Of a DNA stretch of 64,000 bases, positions 21,265 to 36,200 are shown piece after piece. A program made the position numbers and the translations under genes. The first letter of the stretch is position 1. The number at the start of each line of letters is the position of its first letter. The stretch lies in the NCBI RefSeq assembly GCF_015706575.1, contig NW_024037072.1:15005162-15069161 (forward strand). Direction: 5' to 3'. This stretch comes from Patiria miniata. Its lineage: Eukaryota; Echinodermata; Asteroidea; Valvatida; Asterinidae. The notes beneath the pieces are model-generated. The model did no database searches, had not been told where the DNA came from, and was given only the letters and a program-made list of their open reading frames with translations.

Positions 21265-24200
21265 GTAAGTTTCCAATATAAAGTTCTTTTCTAAAATTAA
21301 TTAACAATTCCATTACACATTTACTCATGCACAAACCTTGTAACAATGATTTCTAGTAGATAATTTCTAACTTAAAATGAAAAGAAGGTCTTTGTACCAA
21401 ATTAAAGAGGTGCAATTTTACATTCCCTATCACTTCTAAATTTATGAAATAAATGCAACTTTTTATTTATATGTTACTCTTTTCAGGCCCTCAAGACTGC
21501 CAAACGTGAACAGAAAACAACCATGGACCGGGCTCGTGAAAATATAAAGACTTCCATGACTGAAGAGGTGACCTCCGCAATAGAGAAAATCCACAAAGCT
21601 GTGATATCACCTGCAGACATTACCGGGCACCAGTTCCCCCCGGGCCCTATGCTGGAGGTGCGGCGCCGCTACTGCAGCGTGACAGCAGCAGAGGCGGTGA
21701 ACATGGTGTTTGACAATGCCTGCGAGCTGACTGTCTACAGCAGGCAACTGAAGCAGTTCTGCTTGGCGCTGAAGAGCATGGTGATGGACAGGCTCAGCCG
21801 GTCGCTGTTCCAGTTGGCTATTTGTAGTGGTGACCTTAGTCGACCCAGTGACCTTCCACAGGGGATTCTGGATTCTGAAGACGAAGATAAGGAGGAAAGT
21901 GGTCCTGATGAGGAGGAGAGAAGCCCAGTCAAATCAAAACCGACTGAAGGTATGGGGTTTCTTAAAACAGTGGCTTTGTCTGTGGCTCCAACTTCATCTC
22001 TGTCTCCAGATCATTTAGAAGACTACTGTATCCAAAGGAGAAGGGAAATAACCCAAAAAAGGGACCAGGTACATAGGATCTGTTTCTCAGTAACTGATAT
22101 TCAAGTCCCTCAAGTCAGAGACACTAACTCTAGCCAAAGCCAGAGATGAGGCAAACTTTTTGAAACACCCCCCGTGAAAGAGCCAATAAAGAATTTAGCT
22201 TATTATTCCGTAGGCATCTTTTTACTAGAGCCTTCCTGGATCTTCCAAAATACTTTAATGTGTCATAGCCCAACTGTGATGGGATACTTAAAGTAGCTTG
22301 GCTCTACTTTCCTCATTTTTACAAAATCTTTAATTGCCAGTGGTAAATGGGCTAAATACTCGAATTGTATGCATCTAAAAGTAACACAGGTTACTGTAGC
22401 GCGGTCTCTATTGGGTTCTTGTCCAATTTTTGTTGCCAAACGCAAAACAAGGAGGACTAAGACTGATCAGTTTATTTCGATCAAACCACTGAATTCACTC
22501 TTTTTTTGGCTTTCTCAGAGCAACAACGTATTCCAGCTTGGCACAACTTCAACTCTAAGAACCGACTTGTTACACACGGTCTAAAATCCATATACAATGT
22601 GTTACATTTTTATACCAAGAACCTGACTCATCACCAATTATCTGGTTCGCGCCTGTTAACCCTTGTATTCATGTGATTACAAAAATAGCCCAGTTATTTC
22701 CGGAGCAGCTGGTCCTACGAGAGTTCAATTAGTTCATAGTCAACGGGTACGGGGGGGAGGGGGTCAAGCATTGCTCCGGCGGAGTCCTGCTGTATGAGAA
22801 GTCGGCTATGTGTCAAAAATTGCTACCAACCTCTTTGTTTCTTTGTTTCTTTTTTGCCTCCTAGATCAAGTCCGCCAAGAGCTGCAGCGTTACCTGGAAC
22901 GTATTCAGCATGGAAATGTCAATCTCAAAGACCTTGCCCGCATCGAGGACAAACTTTGCAAGCATTTTGACTTTCAGGACTTTGTGTCGCTCAGCCGAGC
23001 CAGGAAAACCTTCCTACAATTCCTCTCACTGGATCATCCAGAGGTGACAATAAAACAATTGTTGTTTTCTTGGTTAATCAGCGTTTTTCAGTTTTATTCG
23101 TCCTTGTGCTTTTAGACCCTTTACGTTCAGTATTTGGCATGATACTGTGGCGGTTTTCCCTGAGGTCAATGAACCCCTGACTTGCCGGGACCAAGTAACC
23201 CGGGAGCTGCGCCGCTCGCGCGTAAATATGGCCAGGGACCGGATCCGTTTGGGTGGAAATATACCGCCCGTTACACTGAGGACAAGGAATTCTGAAGAAT
23301 GGCACACCCGGAGAGGATTATTCTCAGTCTACTCATGTCTAGCTAATTTATTTGACTCCACTTCCACTTACTTCTTCCGCACATTATTTACAAGAATGAA
23401 CACTACTACACAATAACACTACCATCATTAAAATCATGACAAAAGCAACAGTATAACTGTAAACTCAGGTTACACTGACAATGCCCTAGATCGAGGTATA
23501 CATGGTTGCATGTGATTATGTACATGTCATCGTACTCACATAAATTATCCTCCAACCCGCTCGATCCAGTTCAGCACACAACACAATCTGCTAATCAGAT
23601 GTCCTTCTCTAAAGCTGCAACTACATACACGAAGTATTTCCACTTTATACAAATTGGTCTCACTCCTCTCCAGAACTTAATTCAAACTACTCAGCTCAAC
23701 AATAACTGACTAATTCACCACTGAGCTCTGCCCCTTATACCCAGGCAGTCCCAGTTTCTATTATTTTCCCAACTTCCAAGTAATCACTTGAATCCAACCA
23801 GCCCTGTTTTAAAAGCCCTATATAAACAGAATTGGTCACAAAATAATGGTCCAACAATAACCATTTTCAGTTCCCTTCCGCTCATAAGATTAATTTGCAG
23901 CCCTTCCTAAAAAGTGCTCAAAACATACATGTATCTGATTGTCTCTTTCTAGCCTAGGTTATTTTACATATCCCCCTTTTACCTATCCACAACATCAATT
24001 ACGCATCTCAAAACACCCTGTCAGTCTACTGACAGCTACACATGTAATCCTTAACTAATTCCCTATGACTGGACACGGCTGACGTTCCACAGCTCCCAAA
24101 CTTCCAGTCCCAACCCACAAAAATATTTTTTGTTATGGAAACGTACTCTAGCCACCAGTCTTATACACATTGAATCCTTACCAGGCGCTCATCCTGCCCT

Positions 24201-27200
24201 GCTTCTGTAGTTCACAAGTTCACCAGACCCATTTGCGTTACACAGCATCCCCCTAGGTTTGGTCCGTCCCGGCCCAATTAACCGAAAATTACTCCAGCAA
24301 ATGTCTGGCAAGAGAAAATCAACTAACAGGAAAACAAAATAACCAACCTGTCTTTTAGGTACAAATGTACATGTGAATTCTGTCCTCCTAACTTGAAGTG
24401 GCTGAACTGTTCCATTCTCAAACATGGTGACCGTCCCCATGAGGGCTTTATCTATTGAGAAGAGTTCAAGTTTCTCTGTTTTTGTGTCCATGCTGGGTGC
24501 TGCTGATGGCCCTTGTCCCACGTCCTCCGCTGCCTTCTCGTCCGGAAGATCGTCTCCAAACAGACTGAGAACATCCGGATCTGGTTCCAAATCTGGCATA
24601 CTGCTGGTATCCACCTCCTGAGGCTTCCATCCATGAAGGTAGGGGGGTTTCCCTCCTCGTCGAACTGGGCTTGCAGATGGGGGTGGTGTTCTACTGAGGC
24701 CTGGGGCACAAGGTTCCACCTTGTCTCTGGCTTCCTCAGCTGGGGTCTCAACTTCTGGAACGGGAATGTCGCTACAGCCAGGCTGCTCCCCTCCTACATG
24801 TATGACAGGTGGTGCTAGCTGTTCCTGTTGCCTTTGGTTGAGCCCCTGCGCTACTAGGTAGAAGGCACGCTGGGCTCTCTGCCGCACCCCAGGGTCCCGT
24901 GGCTCTCGCATGATGCAGTTGAGGTCCCCTTCCCACTGAGGGTGTTCAGTGCGATAATGCCGCTTGAAGTTGTCCCTCCGGGGCATTGCGTAGCCACATC
25001 GGAGGCAGTGCCAGGCTAGGGTGTTTGGCCGATGAGCCACTTGCAAATGGCAGCTCAGATTCCTCCGACTGCTTAACACTTTGGCGCAGTGCCAGCATCG
25101 GAGCCCCCCTGCACAGGGTCTCTTCCCAGCCTCCATTCTGTTATGACAAAACAAAACAAACACTTGTAATCTTGAGGATCTGGCTACCAATTCACCGTGT
25201 CCCAGTTCTTAGGGTTTAATCACGGTACCGGGAAGGTTTCTTTCGCATCATGAAAGGATTGCGTTTCTTCCACCCTGCCCCTATATTTTCAACACTTGGC
25301 AATGTGTCCTCCTGCAGGTCTGTGTCCTCTGGCTGAGCATGGTTATCATCAACCCCAGCCTGCTGGATCACCTCTTCCACCTGCATGTGATGCTCCTGTG
25401 AGGTGCTCCTGTCACATCCATCAACACCTTCACCCAGTGGGATCTCCACTGTCTCTGTCACAGATGGGCCATCCATCACCAACTCAATCTCTGGCTCCTG
25501 GGGAGGTACCAGATTTGGATCCTCATTGTTCAGTGGGGTGCCATACTCCCATCCCTCAATGGGATCCCCCTCATAGCACTTCAGCCGATCATAGTGAAAA
25601 ACCTTAGCTTTGCTACGAGGTTGACGTTGGATCCGGTAGGTCACATCTGATAGTTGCCCAACTATCAAGTAAGGACCCTCCCAACGGCATTGCAACTTCG
25701 GGGATAGTCCCTTTGTCTTTGCGGGGTTGAACAGCCAGACAAACTGCCCTGTTTTGACCTTCTTACCCGCTATTCCCTTGTCATAGTTGCGCTTTTGACG
25801 CCGTGCACTCTTTTTTAGGTGTGCCTGTGCCCTCACATGGGCACTTTGCATACGCTGCCTAAGCTCTTCTGCATAGTCCTCAGAGACTTCCTCCTCCTCT
25901 GCGGGGGGTGTCTCCATCATGAGGTCTAGCGGAACTGAGACCTCCCTCCCTAGCATTAACATATTAGGTGTCTCTCCGGTAGACTCCTGGGGGGTACACC
26001 TATATGCAAACATTGCATAGGGCAGTTGTTTATCCCAATCCCTGTGCTTCTTGTTTGGATCTATCATCACTGCAACCATGGTAAGGAGTGTTAGGGTGAA
26101 CCGCTCTATGAAACCATCAGACTTGGGATTATATGGGGTGGTGCGTGTTTTGTTTATCCCCAGAATTTTGCACACTTTGGAAAACACAAGCGACTCGAAA
26201 TTTCGGCCCTGATCTGAATGTAACTCTGTTAGAATCCCAAACCGACAAAAATACTCCTCTACCATTTTACTGGCAACTGTTTCTGCTGTAGCGTCAGGTA
26301 GAGGGTAAGCCTCTACCCACTTGGTGAAATAATCACCAACCACCAAAATCCACCGATTTCCATCTGTGGTTTCTGGCAGGGGTCCTATCAGGTCTAGCGC
26401 AACCCTAACCATTGGCTCACTGACAACTCGTTGTTGCAGCTCGGCCCGCGGCTTCCTGGGAGAAGGTTTCTTCCGTGCACACACGTTGCACTTCCTTACC
26501 CATGAACGCACATCGGCGTCCATTCCTACCCAGTAGTACCGCTGTTTCACTTTTCCAAGTGTTTTCCTGTGCCCAAGGTGCCCCTTGGTTACCCCACCAT
26601 GCAACTCGTCCAACACCATTGAACGCAGCTTCTGTGGTAGGAGTGTTTGCCATTTTAACCTCTGCACCAGAGTCTGATTCCCACGGTCGGCACAGTACCC
26701 CATCGCGCAAAGCGATCCGCGCCCAGGACAACCAATAGGTCTTTGTCTTTGATGTGGCAGGAGTCACTTCGTCCCAATTTGGGCGGACCTCTGACACCCT
26801 CTTTGCCAACATCAACCACCCCATGGTTTCGTCCTCTAACTGCGCTTCCCGGATTCTATCCATTGTACCCCAGGGCTCACCAGCCACCACCCTCACCGTG
26901 GGATGCTCTACGGGAGCATCCCCCCAGAGTGGTCCATGGGCGTTTCCTGACGCCTCCTGGCATTTAGGCTCGGTTCTATTCTCTCTTCACCCTCCACTCG
27001 ACCACACTGTCGACAGGGCTTCCGAGACAACCCGTCTGCATTGGAATGCTTTAACCCGGGTCTGTGGACAACATTGAAGTCATACTCTGCTATGACCTCC
27101 ATCCAACGGGCTAACTGGCCCAGCGGATCCTTTAGGTTGAGGATCCAACGAAGGGATGCATGGTCAGTCCTGATCGTAACCTTCTGCCCATAAATGTATG

Positions 27201-30200
27201 GTCGGAGGTGTTTCAGGTATACCACCACTGCCAGCAACTCCCTTCTTGTCACGCAATAATTGCGTTCTGGCTTTTTCAAGGCCCTACTTGCATATGCTAT
27301 GGGTCTTTCAATGCCATCTATCACTTGAGAGAGTACTCCGCCAATGCCATCATCGCTGGCATCGGTATCCAGGATGTACTCCTCCCCTGGCCTTGGGTAG
27401 GCCAACACCGGCGAGTCCTGAAGTCTGGCTTTTAATTCCATAGAAGCAGCTTCACACTCGTCATCCCATAGAAACTGACGAGACCTCTCCGTCAGCCTAT
27501 GTAGCGGCTTGGCTATGTCCGCAAAACCCCGGATGAACCTCCGGTAATACGAGGCCAGCCCCAGGAAGCTTCTAACTTCCCTTTCACAAGATGGAACAGG
27601 CCACTCCCTGACTGTTTCCACCTTGTCAGGATCAGTCCTGATCCCCACCTGGGACACGACATGCCCCAGGTAACGCACTTCCTCTTGAAAGAGGTAGCAC
27701 TTCTCTGGTTTCAACTTGAGTCCAGCTGCCGGAGTCGTTCCAGTACAGCCCTCAAGTTACCCAGCTCCTCGTCTTCACTTTTCCCATAGACGATGACATC
27801 ATCAAGATACACTAGCAGTGTATCCCATTGCAGTCCAGATAGGACTCGCTCCATCAACCTCTCAAAGGCATGACCTTCCAGCTATATAACCCTTCCCTCA
27901 CGACGAATGCCGACTTTTTCTTGGCATCGTCATCCAAAGCAATTTGCCAATACCCAGAGGCAAGGTCAAGAGTGGAGAACCATTGTGCACCGGACATATG
28001 GAATCAAGGGTGTCATCTATGCGCGGTACTGAATATGCGTCTTTGATTGTTATCGCATTGAGCTTTCGATAGTCTACGCAAAACCTCTGAGTTCCATCTT
28101 TCTTTTTGACTAATACCACATTGGAGGCCCAAGGGCTATCTGAGGCTTCAATGATGCCTCTTTCCTGCAAGTCTTGCACTTGCCGGGATATTTCTTCTTG
28201 CTGAATAATGGGATGCCTACGAGGCCGTTGTTTTATTGGGATGGCATCTCCCGTATCAATTGAGTGCTTCACCAACCCTGTTTGACCAATGTCCTTGGGT
28301 CCCTGTGAAAATACATCCTGGTATTCGACAAGGAGGTTAGCCACCTTGCCGTGATCCTCATCACTTAACTTAGAACTGGCCTGTTTGTAGAGTTCCTCCA
28401 GGTGTGGGGGAACTTCTACTTCAGCCCTACCCTGCCTCGCATCAGGCAGAGTCCCAAGCGGGCTTTTGGTTGAGTTTGTAGCCATACAAACTGTTTCAGG
28501 GTCCACTGGGGACAGAATGCCAACCATGGTGCCACTTTTAACCACGCACTTATTTTTTCCCGGGTTTAATACCCGTACTCCCAGTGTACTACTGGACGAG
28601 TCTACTAGGGACCTCCCTACAATCAGGCCCCTCTTTTCTATTTCGTTACCCTGCACCATTGGTTCAATCACCCCAATGCCTTTTAGGTTTGCACCGCCTG
28701 CTACTATGCCAGGGATAACAGCTTCATGCCCAGCTGGTATCACCATTGTGTCTTCCACAACTACCCTGGCACACCAGGCCCCACCCTCCTTGTCAGTGCA
28801 CTTAAACCTCACCCCATTGAGGTTAAGTTCGAACTTCCCAAAATCAATTATTCCCTTCATGGGTAACAAGAAATCTGTCCCAAGTATCCCATCTACTTCG
28901 ACGGCTGCGAATGTTGCACGCACAGTGTGTATGCTTTTTCCCACTCTAATTTCAACCCACGCAACCCCCAAGACTGGTAGTGCAGTGCCGTCTGCTTGCC
29001 GGATGGTCACATCCTGCTTTTCTAGCTCCGGCCTTAACTCTATAGGCATCTGGTGGTAAATGGATGTATTAAGAATAGTGTCTGTTGCCCCTGTGTCGAT
29101 TAACATTCGTAGCTCCACCGACCTTACAATGCCCACAACATACATGCCTAACCGTGGGCTCACAACCTTTGGCAAGTAAAATACTTGTCCGCCGGAGTGC
29201 GCGTGGTCTGAGGGCCCCGAATGTCCAGCTTTCCCCCGGGCCTCTGAGTCAGCTGTTTTCCGTTTCCCTGCAAGAGTGCACCTTTCCGCTTTGGCTTTGG
29301 GCAGTCCTTCTTAAAGTGACCAGGCTCCCTGCAGTTATAGCAAACCCCAAACAGCTTTTTCGGCTCCCCCTCCTTTGGAGGTGGGGCCGCAGCTCCAACT
29401 GGTGCGTTGCCCTCTAGCACGCCAAGTATTTTCCCCAGCTGTGCTGCCTGCTGGTTTACAATTTGTTCTAATTTTGCAATGCGCAGATTGTCTTCACCTT
29501 CTAAGACGCGCGCAAATTTTTCCACCTTCTGTGGCCTACCACGCCGCGCCTCTATCTTCTCAAAATTCTCAGTTTCTAGCGCTGCGCAAATCGCATCATC
29601 AAGACTTTGTGGCTTTGCACGGAACATACCTTCCCGGATGCTTTGATTTTCTATCGCGTCTGTGAAATGGTTTTGGGCCAGCCTATCTCGGCTGTCTCGA
29701 GGTATATCTGGGTACGCTTTATACGCTAAATCCCTGATTGCTTGTCCAAGTTCTTGCAGTGTTTCTTTTGGTTTTTGCCTGTGCACCTTTAGCTCCATCA
29801 AGTAGTTTTCCGCCTGATGGCCTGGTCCGAATCTACGGGCCAACAACCCTACTAGCTCCTTATAACCTTGGTGCGGTTCACCATTACTACCGCCAAGGAC
29901 CCTTAGCGCGCTGCCTTGCAGACTCGCCCTAAGGTAGTGGAGGGCCTGCGCATCCGTCCACCCATTAACCTCCCGGCATGCCTGAAAATGTTGCTGGTAC
30001 TCATCCCACGACCCTTTCCCCTCATACCGGTCCGGTATGATGTATGGTGGCCGTGACGAGCCCCTAAACCTTTCAGCATACTGGTCACCCCCATAAAACC
30101 GTCGGTCCCTCACGAGGGGCCATGGGCCCTCGTGAAAGACCAGTCCCTCTTCACTGGCTCCTCGTGAGGACCCTTGATACCCCGTAAGTACATTGATACC

Positions 30201-33200
30201 CCGTAAGGGGCTTCTTGTTGCACAGCTCCTCACCTCATGAGGCAGTACTCGGTGCTTTTGCCCAACCCCGGCTCCTCGTGAGGACCTTTGCTCCCCACCA
30301 GCTCTGTGACCAACCAGGCTGTGTCCCCTCACGCCATGTTCTGGCCACTCAGGTGACAACCCAGGTCCTCGTGAGGGCCGCCTCCTCTGGCCTTACCCTC
30401 ATGAGGAGGCTCCTCATGAGGCTGCTGGTGCATCTCATCCTCAGCAGGTAACTGCACCCTTAAATCTAATGCTTCCAACTTTGCTGCCTTAACAGTTAAT
30501 TCTTCTACTGCCTGTTTTACTATTGTTTCCCAAGCATCCGCTTTTATCTTTTGCTCATGTGCAGTGCCCCGAGTCTCCTCCTTTGCCTGGCCACTTGCCT
30601 TAACTGTGTGTTCCCTACCGGGTACAACTCCGTATGCCATCGTACCAAACTCTGAGGGTGACTCACCCGACCCGGCTTCCCTCATAAAGGAATCGCACGA
30701 GGTCGATCCTGCACTATGGGCATCCCCAAGAAACTCCTCGCCGAACTGGCCACTCGTGAGGAGGGCACTGGCCTGTGCCATGCCCTCGCCCTCCCTAGGT
30801 TCAGTTCCTGCCTGAGGTGAATCCTTATTGTGCTCATTCTTACCCAGGGACCTTAAGGCTTTTTCTAATTCCCCTTTTCCCTTCAAAGACCAAAACCCAG
30901 GCGGTGTCCTAGGAAGAGGAAATTTTGTCTCTCCCTCCCCCCTCTGCGCCTCTACCGGTCCTCGATGATGGGCCTCTTCCCCCTCAGGTCCCAATTCTAC
31001 CCGGCCCTTGGCTTGCGGTGGTGCCCACGCCCACCGGCCAAAAGCCGCATTTGCGTCGGAAGTAAGTGGAGTGCCACGAAAGCCACTATCAGCAAAACAT
31101 TTCTGTCGATAGTGCTTTGCTATCCATTTTTGAGTCTGTTTCTGCCGCCCCTCGCTCTGTGGTGCGGCCAACTCCATACCGGTTTCTACTTTTATCTAAA
31201 AGTGATTCTTGTGATTAGCCCCAATTTTCCCCGAATGAACAGGCGTACCGAATTGTTCCTCAGTTAAATTTCCTCAGTGCAACAATCCCACTTCTGACAC
31301 CATTTTGTGGCGGTTTTCCCTGAGGTCAATGAACCCCTGACTCGCCGGGACCAAGTAACCCGGGAGCTGCGCCGCTCGCGCGTAAATATGGCCAGGGACC
31401 GGATCCGTTTGGGTGGAAATATACCGCCCGTTACACTGAGGACAAGGAATTCTGAAGAATGGCACACCTGGAGAGGATTATTCTTAGTCTACTCATGTCT
31501 AGCTAATTTATTTGACTCCACTTCCACTTACTTCTTCCGCACATTATTTACAAGAATGAACACTACTACACAATAACACTACCATCATTAAAATCATGAC
31601 AAAAGCAACAGTATAACTGTAAACTCAGGTTACACTGACAATGCCCTAGATCGAGGTATACATGGTTGCATGTGATTATGTACATGTCATCGTACTCACA
31701 TAAATTATCCTCCAACCCGCTCGATCCAGTTCAGCACACAACCTATCTGCTAATCAGATGTCCTTCTCTAAAGCTGCAACTACATACACAAAGTATTTCC
31801 ACTTTATACAAATTGGTCTCACTCCTCTCCAGAACTTAATTCAAACTACTCAGCTCAACAATAACTGACTAATTCACCACTGAGCTCTGCCCCTTATACC
31901 CAGGCAGTCCCAGTTTCTATTATTTTCCCAACTTCCAAGTAATCACTTGAATCCAACCAGCCCTGTTTTAAAAGCCCTATATAAACAGAATTGGTCACAA
32001 AATAATGGTCCAACAATAACCATTTTCAGTTCCCTTCCGCTCATAAGATTAATTTGCAGCCCTTCCTAAAAAGTGCTCAAAACATACATGTATCTGATTG
32101 TCTCTTTCTAGCCTAGGTTATTTTACATATCCCCCTTTTAGCTATCCACAACATCATTTACACATCTCAAAACACCCTGTCAGTCTACTGACAGCTACAC
32201 ATGTAATCCTTAACTTATTCCCTATGACTGGATACGGCTGACGTTCCACAGCTCCCAAACTTCCAGTCCCAACCCACAAAAAAATGTTTTGTTATGGAAA
32301 CGTACTCTAGCCACCAGTCTTATACACATTGAATCCTTACCAGGCGCTCACCCTGCCCTGCTTCTGTAGTTCACAAGTTCACCAGACCCATTTGCGTTAC
32401 AATACAATTGTCCTGTTCTGTTGTGTGGGCTATGGTGTTATGCATACTTAAGATGGCAAATGGCACCAATGGGCAAGAGCATCACCAGACTACCTACAGT
32501 TATGTTATGTCTTGAATGACATCATGCTTTGGCCCATGAATATGGAAATTTTCATTAGCATAAAAACTAAAACGTTGAAATTTCTCCCTTTTACTGCTAC
32601 AAAGGAGGTGGAAAGTCATAGTTGCATGGCAAGAAACTGTTTTAAATGTATTTAAGCCATGGCATGGTTGTGACATTGTAACAAAGTCCTATCTAACTAC
32701 CAAAATGACTTTTTACGTCATAGCAACTTGGGTTAATACACCCACATACATTGATAAATATGCTTCTCTACAATCCTTTAAAAATATTTGTTTTAACATT
32801 TGCTCAGGTTTTGGAGAGTGTTGGCGGTACCCTGATGGGGCTGGTATCCAGCAACCCCAGCCAGGGGTCCATCTACAGACCCTCACGCATGGATCTGGTG
32901 GAATTCATCCGACAGTGCGACCCTTGCAAAGTATGTGTTATAAGCAACACCTGAAAGAAATATTTATAACTAATTTACTTGGTGAAACAGATTCCCCCTT
33001 TTTCCACCAAGAGCATGTAATGTAACACCTTGGGGACAGATTCTGTCTCCTGATTGGCTGAGAGTGAGTCACATGGTATTAGATATTTAAACTATACTTG
33101 TTTATCTTCCACACTCGCAATGCACTACCCAACAAGATAAAATAGTTTTCACAGTTAACATCGATCCGTAAAAAACCTCCAGAGCCATGACTCAATAATG

Positions 33201-36200
33201 AAAAGGTAACGCTTATTTCTCGGAAGTCTAACGGACTTCTGGTACTCCAGAAAAAAAATTACAGTTTGGGTAAGAAACAAGAAGAACACAATTCACTTGG
33301 ATATGAACCTAGCTACAATCAGTTTTTCCTTCCAAAAAAACTCTTTCCTATTCTTTCACCACAAAAATGCTCCAAAATTGCTTTGAAAGTAAATGCTTAA
33401 AATCAGCTAAAATCAGACGCTATATTACTTGATTCATGCAACTTATGAGAAGTAACTCTTTGTTCCATGCGCTTCCCTCGACCGTTGTAAAGAGAAAATT
33501 GGGAGGGACCACTTGGAGAGATGCTTGGATGCTTTTCCAAGTGTCTCTCCAAGTAAACAAAGCATGTCGTCATTAAGTCTTAGATCTATTAAAATTGACC
33601 TAAGACTTAATGACGTAACGCTTTGTTTTATACAAGTGCGCTTTCCAGGTGGGGCACGTCAGGTTTATTAGGAGCTCACCAGCTGTAGCTACTGCCTCGT
33701 CAGTTCCATTACTGGGTCTCAATGTAGGTGCCGCAACTCCTCTGAACCCTATTGCTAACACGATGGTGCCTGACGCTCATGGAAGAAAATGAGTTGTGTG
33801 TATACTTCACACCATGCGCACAAGAACTCTGGTGCATCCCTCCCACTAGAGCTCTAATGCAGCCATCTACTTTTCATGCACACTGTCCATACCTTCTTGT
33901 ATAGTCAGGTGGCTTAGATCTAATTTTCGTCAAGATCGTGACCGCCTGGTCCAAAGCACCGAACTTGGCAGATAGATTCTTATAGAACTAGAGAAGATAT
34001 TTAGAAGGGGTGACACCCGAAATTCTTTTGGGAAGGGTGCCTCATTTGCATTAATCGTTAATCCCTGCCGTGTAATATATTTATTCCCATATTTGGGTAT
34101 ATTTTTATTTTTTTTATTTTTTTGAAAAGTGTATTTTGGGGATTTTACTTACATATCTTTACTTAAATAACATTTTCCAAAGCATATAAGTGACTGAATA
34201 ATTATGAGGACATAGTAACGATCCAAAATGGCTACTATTATGCCCTAAATTGCGCGCATTTACCTTGTCCCCAGATGTCATCAATTAGTCTTGCCAAACA
34301 TCAGCATTGATGAGCTTCAAATTCACCACGTAGCTTACTGGTACAGTTACCCTATTGAAACCTTATGCAAAATCATGTGAACAATGAGAACATTGTGATA
34401 TTTAGCCCAGAAAACAAAAACTGGGGCAAAAAACGAAGTGTCCATAAATTGGGCTAACAAGTAAGGTGAAGGGTTGTCTAACATGGAAGACTGGAACAAG
34501 TTCAAAGAAATTCCCAAAATTATTGTTGAGAAAACGTTTTGGCGAAGACAAAATTATTGTAAACAACAATAATCTCTTATTTGGGGGGATTTTGTTGAAC
34601 TTGTTCAAGTCCCCACGTTACCCTTCCCGTAGTAGCCCAATTTACGGACACCACATTTTCTCCCCTTTTTTGGTCTTTTGGGCCAAACATCAAGATGATA
34701 TCAATTTTCACATGATTTCCCACTTATTTTTGTTAGGTTAACAAAGTTACTTATGTCAGTAAGTACCTTTGTGAATTTGAAGCTCATCAATACCCACGTT
34801 TGGGGAGACTAGTTGATGATATCTGAGGAAAAGGTAAATGCGCGTAACTTTAGGGTAAAATAGTAGCAATTTTGGTGATTTACTATGTCCTCGTAATTAT
34901 TCAGTCACTTACATGCTTTAGAAAATGTTATTGAAGTAAGAATATGCAAGTAGAATCACCAAAATACACTTTTCAAAAAAATAAAAAAATAAAAATATAC
35001 CCAAATATGGGAAAAAATATATTACACGGCAGGGATTAACGATTTATGCAAATTAGGCACCCTTCCCAAAAGAATTTCAGGTGTCACCCCTTCTAAATAT
35101 CTTCTCTAGGTCTATAAGAATCTATCTGCCAAGTTTGGTGCTTTGGACCAGTCGGTCACGATTCCCACCATATGCCACCTGACTAGTAGAAACAAATTAA
35201 GCTTTTCTTGGATTCCTTAACTTTACCTTTTTTCTTAGGAATCTCAAGACACCCTGGATATCTGCCTGTGCGCCCACTACCAGGTCAGCAGTGTGGAGGA
35301 GCTAGGACATGGACCTGTCAATCGGCTGAGTCAACAAATCATCAAGATGGCCAATAAGTTAGGCCAGCAAGAGGAGCAAAATGCCGTCATCTACGAGACA
35401 GCATTGTGTGCATCAAATAGGTGTGGTTTTAGTTACTGCCAAAATGTCTATGACCCGACCCAAATTAAGGAGTCCTTTTTCACCAGAGTTACTTTGGAAT
35501 AAAAGGAGCTTTTGGAAATTATGTATAGCGAAAGGTAATGAGAATAGTCAACATTTTCTCACACACAATATTTGAATATATTACAATGTCAACTTGAGCA
35601 ATCTTATTCACAAAGATTGACAGGTTCCAGCAAGTTTCGCAGACGTGGTAGGAAAGAAGGCTCGTATCAGGCATGCAATTTTCACTTGGATCAGCTGATT
35701 TAAACTTTTTTCACTTCACACTTATGCCATTAGAAATTGAAAAACTTTGTTTAAAGTCTTGTAAAGTTTGGAATTCCCTCTTTATTTTGTTCCCTCTTTA
35801 TTTTGTTTAGTTACTTCCCAGTTGCATGCCTGTTGCTTCCCAGAAGCGTAGCCAACGAAGAGAAATCAGCACAGGGGGCTTCACCTCCCTGCCCCTCCCA
35901 CTCTTGGATTCAGCAGTGTTCTATGTAGCTTATTTTCTTTCACATACATTCTTTTAAGGCGGAATGAGAGTAAACGCAAGGAGGTCGGCTTGTTTGGCTC
36001 TCAGAGCCTGGAGAGCGCCATCGCCTGTCTGGCCTCTGCCCCTTTGCTGGAGGATCTAGCCGAGTGGTCTCATTGGTCGATGGTCTTTGAGCCGGAACAT
36101 GGAAACCTGAAAGCATTTCTGGAACGAAATCCTGGTATGGCATTTGTGTGATCAGATATCTCTTTCTACTGGAACAGAATTTAGAAAGGCCTGTTTAGGT

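Larger units (their letters stand above)
23146..32401 (-). mobile_element. Ty3/gypsy-type LTR retroelement (fossil) in intron 3 of paralog B
   Basis: A 9.26 kb insertion on the minus strand, bounded by two LTRs of about 1,097 bases and by ATAC on both sides (23142-23145 and 32402-32405). In element order: 5' LTR, tRNA-Leu-type primer site, gag with a CCHC knuckle, then protease, reverse transcriptase, RNase H and integrase, then an extra frame with two C2H2 fingers, and the 3' LTR. Protease before RT-RNase H-integrase is the Ty3/gypsy order. The LTRs differ at about 14 places by eye (a little over 1 percent), so the insertion is young. It appears broken, with about two or three breaks. It starts about 100 bases after exon 3's donor and lies opposite to the host gene. 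Confidence 0.93.

Noticed and set aside
21950-22149. Coding continuation after exon 2 of paralog B
   Set aside because: A consensus donor at 21950 and a phase-matched exon at 22865 show this is read-through into the intron.
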